Below, in pieces: positions 33,401-47,207 of a stretch of 64,000 nucleotides of DNA. This stretch comes from Lasiosphaeria ovina (taxonomy: Eukaryota > Ascomycota > Sordariomycetes > Sordariales > Lasiosphaeriaceae), in NCBI GenBank assembly GCA_033439765.1, contig JAULSN010000004.1, positions 2,800,001 through 2,864,000 on the forward strand. Reading direction: 5' to 3'. The notes under the pieces are model-generated. The model searched no databases. It was not told the origin of the DNA and saw only the letters and a list, made by a program, of their open reading frames with translations. Position 1 is the stretch's first letter, and every line of letters starts with the position of its first letter. The position numbers and the translations under genes were made by a program.

Positions 33401-35693
33401 GAGAGAAAGTGAGAGAGAGTGTGTGTGTGATGACAAACGAGAGAGCGACGGTGAACGGGTGGAGGCGAGAGAATTTGCTACGCGACTTCGCGCTTTTCCC
33501 ACTCGCCGTATCGATTCTGAACGCAACCAAAAAAAGCCGAGAACCTGACAGGTAAATTGAACGGATTAAAGAAGCGCAAGAAGTAGCGCAAGTGAAAGAA
33601 GCATAGAACGAAGTTGACTAGTGGCCAGTGTAGAGGAGAGCGGGCACGGGAGCAAAAACCTGCAGTGCGTGCGAGTTGGGGAGGTCTCTCTTATTATCAA
33701 TGCGCTCGGCTTGCAAGGGGCTTGAATGCTTGGATACTAATGGACATAATGAGACTGTGTTGGTGGGAACCTGAACCTGCATGCCTGCCTTAATTAGGTC
33801 CTGGGCTGTATTCGCAGCCCTTGAGGCCACTTGCCTGGCGGGAAAGGTGGGCTCAGAACCAGTGTCTGGTCTTTCTACCACATCCAAACGTCCGTAAATA
33901 TATTTTCGACTGACTTGGATAATAAAGAACATGGATGAAGTGGTCCTCATACGATGTTTCTTCTTTTGTCCTTTTTTTTATTTTTAAGAAGTGATTCGGA
34001 TCTCCCCGAGAGATAGTGAAGGCCACAATCTAGGCGTCATCCAATGCCCCCCCCCCCCCCGGCACCATAGCTTGAAGGGTGCCAGAAGCGAGATAGATCA
34101 CGCCGTTCCGTCACTTCCAAGTATACCTTCTTGTCTACTTGACACCTGAAGCAGAGTGGAATGCGTTTTGTCGGAGCGTCGAGCCAAGAGTGCGATACAA
34201 ATAAATATAAGCCCTGAGTTGCCAATGTCATGCTAAATAAGGGAGTGCAATTACCATCACGTCGACAAAGCGTTGTAGCTCGTACATATCGTGCCTTGGT
34301 CCAAATATCCAGCCGATTGAGCGGGGAGACGTTGAAATGGCGGGAAGCAGCAGCTCTCTGCCAGCCACCCTACACCAGCGAAAGGCTTTACCAGCCCCCA
34401 TCCGTCGCCGTCGCTGAACCTAACCATGCCTGCCTGTTGGCCCGGCCAATTTCCCAGGAGGAGCGAGGGAGCTGTATGTAAGCAAGCTAATCCGGGATGA
34501 CCCGTTCAACTCTAAAGGAGGGTTCTTACACACGTCGCTCAGTTTCGTGACCCAACAAGAGACCTGGCCCCAGCCTTCACGGCCGATACATACCGACCGC
34601 CATATCCGCGGGAAGCTGCAGGAAGTACCTCTATCCGTGCCTTGTCCCTTCCCATCAAGAATTTGCCTCATGTTTTTATCACGATTCCTATCGGCGGTGG
34701 CACACGAAGCCTAATCGTGCTCTTTCCTAAAAAGACCAACCGGACGACATTCAGTAGGACGTCCTCAACCTCAAGCAGCAGCCTCGGTAGTTTCTGAGAA
34801 AGCTCCCGTGCTCTTGCTGCCTTGGATATAATTAGTTCGAATTGCTCAGAGATGGCCGGGAGGTGGCACACGCAAGACTTGGCCCAGTACAGAAGGCGAC
34901 TTTTGACCCCGCCCTCCAGCTCATGGAGATTGAGGCTCTGGATGACGTCTCCTCTACCCATTTTAGCCACGCTGTCCCGTATCCGAGCTTGGATTCCCGA
35001 GTGGTAAAATATCGGTGAAGCATTTTCCGCCCCCTATTCCCCCTATTCCCCTTTGGTTGGGCAGAAAGGGCTCCTGTGCCCAGATTTACAGCAACCCGCC
35101 AGTCAATTCTCCGTTGAACCAATGAACTTGTGGTAAGAATTGAGCCACCCTGCACATGGAATGGAACTAAGAATAAAAGAGAACTAAGAATAAAAGGGCT
35201 TCCTCGCGCAAGGCTCTCACTAATTTGCAAGAATTAACGGCACAATTGCTGCCCTGCCACCGGCAGATTTGTATTTCCAACTTCTGACTGATGATCTGGT
35301 CTGCTTCGAAGAGCTGCAGAGGGCGGAGGCACAGCCACCTCCGTTGCCCGAGTGAACAGACACCGCCGTTTGCCATTCACTCATAACGATTCTATCCGAG
35401 GCTGTCGAATATGCACTGCACCGTGCCAGCCCATAAGCACACGATGCCTCACACCCTTTTTGCTTGGAAAGGCCATCTGTAGGCCGAAATCTTCCTTTTC
35501 ATGTACGGACAGCTCATGGTTAGGCTGCAAAGGGGCTTAGTGATGTCGAGGACAGAAGAGTGCAACGAAAAAGTCTTGCCTGGTGGACGGGGGAGAGAAG
35601 ATGATCTATAAAGACCTGCGCCTCGGCGGAGTCTGGTGGAAGTCGAGTCGCAAAGGCAGTTGCCGCACCGGAAACCAACACCGCCTGTTCACT
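30482..35693. other. Gene-poor region between the retrotransposon and DUF6594 gene A
   Basis: 5.2 kb with no gene that I can support. A purine-rich microsatellite (GAGAGA/TGTG) lies at about 33390-33430 and a C run at about 34049-34062. The longest frames (32908-33366 minus, 152 codons; 34832-35230 minus, 132 codons; 34668-34970 minus, 100 codons) have no recognisable domain. The 34668-34970 frame has a more protein-like composition (Leu-rich, possible helices) and could be an exon or a gene fragment. Confidence 0.45.
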
Positions 35694-36872
35694 ATGGCAA
35701 CCTTCGCTACCGACTCCAGCGCAGCAGAAGAGGGGTCCGGCAGAGGGGTGGGTCCCTCAGCGACAGCAGAGTCCCAAACGAACGAGACCTGTGAGTAACA
35801 CTTGTAAACAGAACAGAGGAAACCGATGCTAATAAGTTAGCCGATATTGACCCTGAAACATTCTGGGAAGGCTGCGACTTCCCTGAGAATTGTATGAAGC
35901 TCTAATTGCCCCACCAACCGAGATCTGAAGCTAACTCGGACTTAGATCTCGACCACCCACTCGGCACGCCCCGAATAGCGGCCATACAATGGGAGTCCAA
36001 CAATACGAAGATCATTCGGCGTTTCGAACCTGTCGATTGGAAGCTCATGTATTACTACGGCTCGCGGGTGGCCGCGTTGGACGCAGAGCTTCGACAGTAC
36101 GAGAAAGCCAACAGCGACAAGCTGCGGCGACTGACAAAGTACCAACTGAGACTTCCCAATCGCCCTGAAGTCATGAGTCACTATGACGTCCTCATAGCCG
36201 AGTTATATGAAGCGAGGGGGGAGTACCGTACGCACACACACACACTCGCGCCCTGGATCCAGTTAGAGTTCTGTGAGCTGACACTTAGACGCAAACAGAT
36301 AAGGTAGTGTCTCAATATCGAGAGATGCGACAGCTCCACTCGGTCCCGCGACCCCAGGCCAAGAACTTCCTGCTGGACTTAATGGGACAAGGGATGTTCA
36401 AGAACGAAGACGCGTACGGATACATGAAAGCGCCCGACGACTGCGGAACCGATGAGAAGCCATTCCACCCATGGATAACGCGACTTTTTTACAGCTCCTT
36501 TCACGTATGGCTTATGGTAAGCAGAGCAGGACGGCATCCCCTCACCAGCGCTCGAACTAACAAGCCATACAGAGTAGGTTTTCTGTCCAAGAAGGCGGCT
36601 CAAGGTTGGGGTTGCTCCGCGAAGACGTTGTCATCACGATTTTGGGCATATCGGAAAGCCTTCTAGCCATAATGCTGCTCGCGGGCCCCATCGGCGTGAT
36701 GCTCCTGTGCAAGTTCACCAGTGCCGGCTACTTCGGCCTCATTGTCGGCTCCACCGTGCTGTTTGCCTTCGTTGCCTCGGCCGCCGCAGAGGAGGTGGAC
36801 CGCCCTTACATATATGGGTACATGGCCGTCCTGGCCACGTTCGTTGCCCAGCTGGCAGATACCGCTGGGTAG
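35694..36872 (+). CDS. DUF6594 membrane protein, copy A (5 exons)
   Basis: Exons 35694-35790, 35841-35891, 35946-36227, 36308-36516 and 36573-36872 join in frame to 312 residues; all introns have GT-AG ends and the last has an ACTAAC branch point. The N-terminal 35 residues are disordered. Residues about 50-210 form a helical cytosolic part (LDHPLGTPRIAAIQ, then RYL-type repeats such as VMSHYDVLIAELYEARGEYL). The C-terminus has three membrane segments at about 234-258, 264-282 and 291-308, with acidic AAAEEVDRP before the last. This layout (long helical part, three C-terminal helices, charged residue block then YxAVLxTFVAQL) is that of fungal DUF6594 proteins, whose function is unknown. The family is greatly expanded in Pezizomycotina. 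A paralogue with the same plan lies 5.5 kb downstream on the same strand. Confidence 0.8.
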
Positions 36873-39800
36873 CCAGCAGTTGGGACACGCAGCCGGGTGG
36901 AGACAGAGGGCAGAATAGTGCAGCACTCGTCCAGCACAACATCGCGCCCTCGACGCGACGGCGTGGCGGATACCCACTTCCACTCGAAAGGGTACCTTAG
37001 GTATAGCATTGGCAAGAAGGGAACTACCAACTCACAAAGGAAAGGGAAAATAGGGGCAAACAAAACAAACGTGGTTTCCGAGTGACGTTCAAAGTGGGGC
37101 TAAAGGGCGGTCCCTCATTCTTGTTTTTAAGACAGACGAAATTCCATCTCCCCTTTTCTCTCTGCTTGCTTGGGAACCCCATCCCCCACCACGCGACAGC
37201 ACGGGCCCAGACCCCCGCCCGGCCCGAGCCGATTTCGGGTAGTCAAGCTGCTGGTATGGACTAGCTGGGGTTCTCGTTAGGCTGTCGCAAGTTGAGGGGA
37301 TATTTTTCTGGTACAAGTGCGAAATTGGCGTTGCTCAGTGTGTGTTGCCTGACCGTGTTGTAATCTCCGGCTTCGCACCTCTTTTCGAAGGGAAGCGGTG
37401 AGGAAGTGCCTCGAGCCAAATCAGGTTGGAGAGGAGCTCGAGAGGAAATACCGAAAAAGAAAAGGTAATACGAGAAAAAAAACATATTGTAGAATCCGAA
37501 ATATCATAGAACGTTTTAAAAAAGGCTTGTCATGCTGGGTTGCAACATGAATTGTCGAGAGCCACCCTGTTTTGTGGGGAGGAAACTTAAATCTAAGGGC
37601 TCAAAATCTCGGTGGCCGGGTCGGTGGAGCGGGGTCTTCCCACCTGAAGGGTTAGGGTTGGCTATGGTGAGTCGCCATTGTTTTTTTGGGAGTAGGGAGG
37701 GTAGGTCAAGGAGGGCATTCTGAAGTCTGTCGAGAGGATTCTACTCTGAATAATCCCATATGTATTGCCACTGGAATCTATTGACTCTACCCACTGACAG
37801 GCAAGAAGAATCTGAACCCCGCCCCTTTTTATTATTTCGTTTTAGACACCGTTATCCTGAACCGATGCAGACAAGCCGGCGCCACCACCCAACGGAAATT
37901 TTGCATTTCCAACCCGCGGAATAACCAGCGAAAGCCTCATCCTGCTTCTTTTTCCCTGTAAGGAAAAACAAGCCGAAAAATGCGTAAATTCTCCTTCGGA
38001 AGCAGAATCGGCTGATATCGACTAGTTCACCAAACAGCTATCACGCCCCTGACAATCCGGCTGTGCCCCAAACGTTTGTCGACTCGCCGTTTTGCCGGTG
38101 TCTTCCGCTTCGACTTTTGTGAGCTGGAGGCGAGACTATCTGGGTCGATTTCTCTAGATGATTCATAGAGCCGATTACTTTCCGTCGTTTCCGGTGCTGG
38201 GAAGCTTGTCTGTTTGGTGTCAGTCAGTCTTTTATGGCAACGGCGCGCAGGATGGGCAAAACTAAAGGTTGGTCCTACTTCTTTTGCTTCTTCGACCGGG
38301 TCCCATCACTTCTGCAAAACAGCATGCTCATGAGGCCGCCCATTTCGCTTTTCTTCGTTCCCACGAGGCCGGAGATGATCCTGGAGGTTGACTTGTCTTG
38401 CTGGATCAATAGTTCGCTATTCGAAGACGGCGGAAGTTTTCCGATAGGGAAAGAGCGTGGGGAGATGGGCAAACTGCGCGCGCGCCGACGAATCAGGTAA
38501 CTCGACGCTGCAGCTCGGCTCTCGAGGCACTATGGCCGGCGCCCGGGCTCGTTTCCCTCTCGCCGTACATTTTGTCGACGATCCGTTCACGGGCCGGTCG
38601 ACGGCGAAGCTGGTGAACGACAGACGCGTCGTTTTGGCGCGTTCCGTCTCGAACTGATGGCTCCTGCACTTTTTTCCTCCCCCACTCTCGAAGCCCTGTC
38701 GACCAGATTGGCCGCCACAGGGGGGTCGTGTCACCACCACCAGACGGGCAGGTGGTGTGCTCCCCTGATGAATTGTCTCGCATCAACTTGCCCATCCCAT
38801 CGCACAGCAAAGTCGGCCTTGATTCCCAACCCGCGTCATAATGCACCATTCGGTGTCTGCCATTGGCAAGCTTTGGAAGCTGATCTCTCTTGCAGACTCT
38901 TGTCGACCATCCTTCCTTCCCCGTCTGCCCAAGAGCGCTGAAGGGAGGGCCCGATTCAGGGTTAGGGTTCATTGAGCATCCAACTTTGGATAAATCATTG
39001 CCCATTCGAAGGCATTGAAACCACTGACACTTGTCAAGGTCTGGAATGGCAGCTGCCGGAAAAGGAGGCCAGCGCATGCAGTCGAGTGACGAAAGAAGAC
39101 GCCATGCAGCAAGCGGTCCATCTTGTAACCGGGTGGTGCTCTCATGGCCACCTACCCTCCCTTTCAGATCGTGCATGCTTCTTGCATGAAATAGGCGCCC
39201 AACTCGCACTTGCAGAAATCCCTAGGGAATTCCTCTTGGGCGTGTAGTGCCAACCCGGCTGCACTTCGCGTTGTGCAAAGAAGTGTCGGATGCCGTTAGG
39301 TCAAGATTAGCCTCGGCACGAGAACGTGCCTCTGACCGCTGAGGGAGTTGGCGGACATGTGGGTAACGGGATTTCTCAGCGGGCGCGGACAAATAGGGTT
39401 TCGGAGACGAGCGCCTGCGTCGCCATTGTTGGCCATCGCCGCGAATCGGGCAACGATCAATGGGAGAGAGAATTTGGAACCGAGTTTTCGAGGGACAGCA
39501 ACAGAGAAGACCAGGCCTCGCGTTTGCGCGCTAGAGGTCCAACTCGGGGTTCTCTGTTGCAGGAGATGCGGCGGGTGCTCATATTGATTTGATCCTGGTA
39601 TCGCTGGTCGACCATGATTGATGGAGACGTCTCGATAAGATGGGAGAGACGCAAAACGTTCGGGGCTGGGTTCTGATGGAGATGGAAGAGAGAAAGAATA
39701 GGACAACAGCCACGCGCAGAAAAGCCTGGTTAGGTTGGACCGACTCGGGAGCTTTGTGTAGTTCTGGCAGAGAGGGGCAGGCAATCAACTGGGCCTATCA

Positions 39801-42345
39801 GCATTCCCGGTGTGGTAAGTACCAGAGAGACTTATTAAGGGGGTACCAGTGCTGGTCGTTCCTTCCGCTGGTATGTACAGTACGTACACATTGCACACCA
39901 TCCACTTTCAGCTCCTTCCTCTCCCCCAAGGTTCGCTATCAAGGAAAGTTGTTCTGCCTCCGGACACCTTCCATTAATCGAGGATTTTGAGACAGCTTGG
40001 TGCTCTCTTTGCATCTCCCGTTCGCTGCGGCCATTTCGAGAGCCACTACCATCCAATCGAAACACGGGGGTCTTCATCAACTCATTTAGTATTAACTTTG
40101 TACACAATAATTGACCGCGGGTCCAAAGCGTTGCCCTGGTGCCGGAGATGCCTTCGTTCTACCCCTTCCCCACTATCTTTCCCGGTCCAGGTTCCTCGCA
40201 GTCAGCCACTGGTAGCACATGACTTCCCCTACTAGGACCAGGTCTGAACTCCAAAGCGCATCAAATCCAACGCGATAGTCTTGCTACCTCAAGTCCAGGG
40301 CAGCTGGTTCAAGGGGTTGTCCTGCCTAGCAAGCCTTAGCAAACCACATGCTGTCTTGACTCCCCATGTCTTGAACAACCTTTCCGATCTTGTCGGCAAC
40401 CCTCTGTTCGATCTGTCAATCTCGCAAAGTTTTATCCCGATAAGAAGATAGAGCCATCAACATCCTGTTTTACCATTTGTTGATCCCAAGCGCGTCCAAA
40501 GTACGTCCATTTCTTTTCTCTCCAGAAACCCAAAGGGCGGGACCAAGAGTCCGCGAGGGCTTGTCGTATTTACTTTGACCAGAAGCCACGGCTTCAACAA
40601 AGGAGACTCGCTGTACCCAGATGGCCAGCTGTTGTTATAGCCTGTCAATCTCCTCCATTCCACCCGTGATGTCGTCTTTCGTTCGCCTCGAGGGCGCCTA
40701 CCTCCTCGCGATGGACTGCCAGCGATCCCGAACCAAGTAATCAACCTACAATCCGGATCACCCAGTCCGCCTTTCCTCGTTCAATACAAGTGCCATCACA
40801 AAATAAAATAGCAAGGGCGTATTTGGATAAGATAGAGAGGAATTGCGCAGCGAAACTGCAATTAAGCAGCCTTGCTGTCTGGACCAGCAACGCGAAAAAA
40901 AGGCTGGGCGTTGAGGCGAGGTATGCGGTGATACCCTCTGGGCAACATGCGTAGCCCTGCCAGCCCAGCAGGCTGACGGTAGGATGCCAGTACATTGCTT
41001 CGCGGTGGGTAGGTAGGCATAGAGTATGTGTAACACTGCAGAAGATCCATTGCTCTTGTCGTGACTTCTTTCTACCGTGATCAGGTTCAAACCCAGAGTA
41101 ATTACTGCAAAGTCTTCGTTCGCACTTGCTCCGCTAGCACAATCTTCACGATATTTCTTAAGCACATGGGTAAAAGTCTCTGGCCCGTTCGGCTCAAGGT
41201 AATCTGGACTGGATATAAGGCGCCATTACCGAATAGCATACTGCGGAAACTACTCTGTCGGCCATCTATCTTGCTAGAGAGCCTCATGTCTACCGCAGGC
41301 AGACGAGGCGCGTAGTGCATGGGGGAGGGACACTTGTCGATCTTTTCGGCGTGCTGGATTGCCCGATTCCAACAGCCACCCTCCTCCCCCCCCCAATTGG
41401 CCGTCTTTGCCTTGGGTTTCTACTGCGGATTTCAAAGTGCAGACTTTGGCTGGAACAGACAAGAACGAAGTCAGCAACCCACCTTCCAAGCTCCCCCAAT
41501 TAAGGTATTGACGAGTTGGAAGGTTAAGGGGAAGGGGGGTTGGCCGCAATTTCCTGTTATTTCCCAGTGGTTGTCTTGCAAAGCAGAGTCTCCGAGCCTG
41601 CAGCGATATAACCCTCCGCCAAATAAGTTGACATAAAGAGAACCACTTCCCTAACACAGATCCCCGCTCCAATTCGAAATAGGTTTGAAACGACGTTCTT
41701 CCAAAGATTTCCCGCTAGTTTCAATTAGCAGCTAGATGCCAGCACATCAAAGCCTCATTCCACTTACCAGACGGCACAGTTCTCTGGCCATCCCTCCTTG
41801 GGGGCCTCTGCAGGCGCACAATCAGGATCTTCTCAAGGTCGTGATTTCGACTGCCCGCATCGAGTGACTGACTACCTAGGTAGCATAGCCTGACGGCATA
41901 CATCACTCAAGGAAGCCAGCGACGCTCCCAACAAGACCCGGGCCGGCCACCTCTTGCCTGTCGGACTGTAGACATGGAGCTATGTATGTACACCGCCACC
42001 AACGTCCCACGAGTAAAGGGGACGTGTCGTGACAATGTGGGTTGTCTGGCCGACTTAAGGGCCGCCTCTCTCCATTCAACGACCTGTCGCATCAAGCTCC
42101 CGTACACCCTCTCCGCGCCCACGACCCTAAAATGCTTCTCTTGAGCCGCAGCAAGGCTCGGGAGACAGAGGTCTACCGCGAATTTGCCATCGGAAAAGGG
42201 GAATGGCACAAATTGAGCACCGGGAGAACGTTTTCTTGCAAACAGCGAGCGCCCCGGCCATGGCCGCGGTCCGACGAAGACTTAAGTCAACCACAAACCT
42301 GCCCCCAGTCTGGGCCTCGACCCGTCTCTACTCAACCCTTCAAGC
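36873..42345. other. Gene-poor region between the two DUF6594 genes
   Basis: 5.5 kb without a gene that I can support. The longest frame (38493-39209 minus, 238 codons) overlaps others and has no recognisable content. Base use is mixed and short C/T-rich blocks are frequent. I found no transposon ends, and no remains of a third DUF6594 copy in the translated frames I read. Confidence 0.45.
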
Positions 42346-43654
42346 ATGGCAGCTACCGCGAGTTCAGCTACGGGCGACGAACCCCACCCGACGAGCCACA
42401 AGGGTGGTTTAAGGGGCTCTGATACAGTTGACATTGAGATGCAGGCGCAGACAGAGCCAGTACAAGCAGAGCAAGCAGCGCAGGCAGGCAAGTTAACCCA
42501 ATACTAAGTAAACACTGGCAGAGGTTTTAATACTCGGCAAAAGGAGTACCCAGCCCCGACGACAATGACAGCAAAAGCCACATCTCAGAAGCAGACTGTA
42601 AGTGACACCTTCTCACAATCTCGCTCCAATCCTCCAACTAAACCACAGACAGTCCGAGACTACCCCGTGGGCTGGCCCCGTTTCGCTCGAGAGCAGAACC
42701 AATTATTAAACGGCAGCAACCACCGTCGGTTCGGCGCACTCCGTCAGCGGCTCCTACACTACGACGAGGCTATGTTGGCCATACTCGAAGCCCGGCTCCT
42801 CGAGCTCGACAAGCAAGACGAGGTCAACGACGCTTCCCAGCTTCTTTCTCTATCACCGGCGCAGATAAACGTCGGCGGCAAGGGAGTCGAGCAAACATGT
42901 GCAAAGGACGAGCTGATGGCCGATATACACGCAGTAGAATCCCGCTATTGTGAGTACGTTTCAACGGGCAGAGATGCCGGCGCCAGGCCCCACATGCTAA
43001 CCCCTCGTTGTTTAATATTCAGGCCAGAGGCTGCTCCATGAAAGGGACATTGACCAACTTCCCTCCCTCAGCCGCCTCGCGTGGAAAAACCTGCGCGCCA
43101 ACGTCGGGCGGAGCTATATGTTTGATCAAGACGCATCAAGGTTCCTTCTTGAGGCCGACGACTTCATCACGACACGGGCTGAGCGCATGAACCACCGGCT
43201 TGAGTGGCTTGTGTACGGCCATCAAGAACCGAGCCGTTGGATGTCCGCCATCATGGTAAAGACACACCATATACCTACCTAGTCTCGCTCTTTGCACATA
43301 CAACTGACAAGTGCCATCCCCTCCTAGTAGAAGATGTTCTTCCTGAAAGAGAGCTCTCCAAGAGGCTCCACCATGAACAGCAGGTTCGATCACGGCCGGC
43401 TTAAGGTGATGCTGACGATCTCGGTTGTGCTGATAACCATTGTGCTGCTCTTGACCCCAATGGTGCTGCTGTATCTCACAAATATCGGCAAGGGCCTGTC
43501 GGTTGGGATCGTAGTCATTTTTGGCGTCTCGTTTACGTCCATAATGGCTAGTCTGCCTGACATCAAGCTCGACACTGTCTTCATCGGCATGTCGGCGTAC
43601 ATGGCCGTCTTGGTCACGTTCCTCGCAAACTTGCAGAGCCAGGGCCAATGCTAG
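42346..43654 (+). CDS. DUF6594 membrane protein, copy B (5 exons)
   Basis: Proposed exons 42346-42491, 42554-42597, 42653-42949, 43023-43255 and 43331-43654 give 347 residues. Exons 3-5 are firm. Exons 1-2 (Gln/Ala-rich and acidic start) are a best guess, and an alternative start at ATG 42565 exists. The helical part opens with YPVGWPRFAREQ, continues with LRQRLLHYDEAMLAILEARLLELD and then RLLHERDIDQLPSLSRLAWKNL, typical of DUF6594. Three membrane segments lie at about 265-290, 294-312 and 322-340 (FIGMSAYMAVLVTFLANL). The acceptor of exon 5 was set at 43330, because the CTCCTAG just before it would put a TAG in frame. Intron phases 1, 1, 0 in the body match copy A. Function unknown. Confidence 0.75.
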
Positions 43655-46600
43655 CGCTGGCTTTGTCTTTCTTCGTTCGAGTCCATGGTTGACCTGGGGT
43701 TTGGCTCTACCTACTCGTTGTTTTGCCGCAGTTGCCAATCTATCCTTGTTTTTTGCCTTTCCAGCCGACTTTGGATATTACTTGACTCTCAGAATCGTGA
43801 TTGTGTTGTATACTGAGAGCTTTTTTATTTTATTTTATTTTATTATTATTAGTTTCATTATTGTTTTGTCGTTTCTTTCCCTTTTTACCATTTTCTTCCT
43901 ACCTTGAACGGTCAAGCCCCCCTTTCTACCACTTTTTATTATATTCTAATTTACCTTTTATTCCAATTTGGCTTATTTTCCATCTTTTCGTTTTCTCCAT
44001 CGTGTTTGCATCATTGTGTCTCAATCATCTCTATATCCTATGTTGTTGTTGCTGCGAGTTCCTGTTTCCTCTCTCGTGTTACACAAATCTAACGTTTCGA
44101 AGTAAAGGGGGGGAGGGGAAGTAAACAAGGCCCGCGATTGCATCTACCCCTGTCATTATGGCCTGAGGCTAATTTGGCTCCTTGCAGGCCTATTCATATG
44201 GCCACTATCAGTAGTGTTCAAGGTTCAGCATCTTGAACCTATCGCTATTGTCGTCGATCCAACTGGCATGCCCTGCATGGTTCCAGGTGTATTTCACTAC
44301 TGCTTATAGTGCAATTCAAGCCATTTTGTTCGACAAGCCACACAATTACTTTGTCCCTGCTTCAATAAAGTATTGGCTTCCGCTGTGAGGGGCAGGCTCT
44401 GAGTGAGTGTTCCATGTCGTTGTCCTACAGATCCACCTCTGCTGAGCCGCAACGCACGGAAGAGACTTGCCAGGGATCCGCCATGCATGGTCTGTCACCG
44501 ACATGCAGGCATAAACAAGTGATGCCTCCAGAGCCAATATTGGCCTCGGCACTGCTGCAGTGGCGCGTCGGCTAGAATTGCCGCCGGGACTCGGAAAGCT
44601 TTTATCTATGCGAAGATCGAGACCCATGTTGTTTCCTATCTTCGCCGGTAGTCGGAAGCGGGCGTGCGCGGGAGCCCTGCGGTATGCCTGATGCGGTGAC
44701 AGCGGTGGGTGTTGTGGAAAGGTCTGCCCGCAGCCTCGTCGGGACTTGCGCGCGCGTTTTCTGTGCACTGCTTTTTTGGGGGGACCCAGCGCAACGCGGT
44801 GTGGGACGTGTAACTTATCTTACCTACGTAGGTAAGGTACCTACCACCTTAGTTGCTTCAAAAATTCCGTTTTCCCATTCGGAGGGTGTTGTTTTCTCAG
44901 GAACAGTCCCGTGTCGGTTTTCCTTCCTCCATCTCGATACGGCAAGTTTGTTCAAGAAGCGCCTATTAATACACCACTGCCAAGCCGTCGACTTTACGAC
45001 AGGAAGATCAAGATGATGAACGAACACTCAAAACGTGGAAACGTTGGGCGCCTGCACCGGGAAAATACAAAGCGATGCTAGTCTCGACGCAAAAAGTTCG
45101 TCTCTTCGTCCGAGGGGGGGGGGGGAAGGGGTTATACGATTTCGAAATGCGCCGATCTTGGAAGACGAGGAAGGAGCTTTGGTCTCGACAAGATGCGATA
45201 TCATACGGAGAAAGGCAGGTACGTTTTTGAGACTGACACGACTCCCCAAAGAAGGCACGATCTAGGTCAAGACGCCTCCCTGAGCCTCCGACTGCTCGAT
45301 GCCGAACCCGCCCCTGACGATTCCTCGACTGCCAAACTCTGACCCCGACCGTTTCCCAACTGCCCGCCCAAGCAACCGCAAATTTTACACGTACAATTTG
45401 CATGCATCCCGCTCCCGATGACGAGGCCTACTAGATGTGCGAGTCCCACTACTTGGCTACTTCCCGTGGTTGAGACAACCTACGCTAGGCGCGCCTCCCT
45501 TGCCTCGCCACTCCGTCAAACTGCTGACAAGTCTGCATTCTCACTCGCTCCCCTTGTTCGCACCTTTCTTCGAGAACCCGTTGTGCAAGTTCTGCGCGAA
45601 GAATGCCCGAGCTGCCCACCTGCACACGCTTAAGCCCCTGGCGGTCAAACGAAATCCCTAAAATACCGTGACACATGCCACGACGGGTCCACTGGCGTCC
45701 GAGCCTTCTTTTTTCCATTTGCAATCCTGCAAATGGTGGTCCGATTCGGTCTCTGATGCCACAAACCGTGGGCCCGGAATAGCACTGGCAGCGTTCCTTG
45801 GAAGAAAAATAAGGAAAAAGAAAGAAAAAGAAAAGGAGGCATGGTGGGCGCTCTGGGAGAAGGGTGCTTGAGTTTTGACGAAACTGCTACTCTGCCACCC
45901 CTTTTAATTTTTTAATACTACTCGTCCTCGCTGTCGCTTGCTAGCTCAGTCGTCTCGCTTGCCTCCATCCTCTGTCGTCTGCGCCATCGAATGTAGCACA
46001 CACCTGAGCGCAAGAATCCCATCAAATTCTTGGGCAGGGTAGCAGCCTGTATCCGAGCAAGACGCTCGTCCCAATGATATAGGTACTGATCAAACTATTT
46101 GAGAACGGGTAAACATATCTGGAAGCATCGTTCAAGCACCTGGCTCTCGAATGACAAGAAACTTCGAACATGCGTTTTGGCATCTCCAGTGCTTGGGCTA
46201 AACTGGCTGCAAGCTATGCTGAATCCTGCGACCGCGTGTGCTCGTGAATTGGGAAGCTGGGGGACTCCAATTTTTGTAGAGAAATTTGTGCATCGTTTTG
46301 TTCAACGAGCTGAATATCGGAAAATGCAGCGATGATTCTCTCGATGGTGTTTCCGCCGTGAGGCGGATCGCCATCAATAACTCGTTTAGGCTTTGGCCGC
46401 ATCTGCGCGAACACTGACTCCTGAACGCAAAAGGCCTTCATCACCCAACATCGGAGTTCCTGCTACTTTAAGGAATGGTCGGTCTCTTGCCTGGGCTGAA
46501 TTTCGACAGACTCGGCAATACGAGATGTTATATCTACCAGCAAGTTCAACACAGGTGTCAAGAGTCTTGAAGCCCCATAGTCTTTGATGACTCATGCATC

Positions 46601-47129
46601 ATCAAATTGCCAGTGCCAGCGTGAAGTTCTGTCGGTGCTGTGGCCGCGGATGGAACCAAGAGGGGCTGCCCGAGTGGAGTCTAGGATGCTGTTGCTTTCA
46701 CCGCAAAGTGGAATGAAAGCCGATTCGGACGCATCCTTTCAAGTTTGTATAAACGTCGAAATATTCAACCCATTCCCGACTCTTATTTTGCTGCGCGTAG
46801 TTGCTCAATTACCACAATTCGATTGTCCCGCACGTTGGGTCTCGTCTCCAAAAGAGAAGCCAGGATGTGGAACTTGGAAGCTCAGAGACTCACCTGGACG
46901 GATTTGCTCAGCAGCACGTGACTCTGCCACTAGCGCTGTTCTGGGTCTAGCCCCGTCAGCTCCGGGCCAATTTCTCGTCGCATCATGGACATGGATTGCA
47001 TTCGAGTTTGGAGCACCTCGAAATCATTTTCAGAATCGGCCGTCCACCGACTCGCAAGCAGCACACGCACCACATCCGCATACCCGGACACGGCGCATTG
47101 ACACCCTGGGCGCTGCTGGACTGTGGCCC

Positions 47130-47207
<78 letters not shown>

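Noticed and set aside
34668..34970. 100-codon minus-strand frame with Leu-rich, helical-looking sequence
   Set aside because: I could not recognise the product or find joining exons. It may be a gene fragment but is not strong enough to annotate.
38493..39209. 238-codon open frame on the minus strand between the DUF6594 genes
   Set aside because: No recognisable motif, atypical composition, overlapping frames on the other strand, and no link to neighbouring exons. Likely a chance frame in GC-rich DNA.
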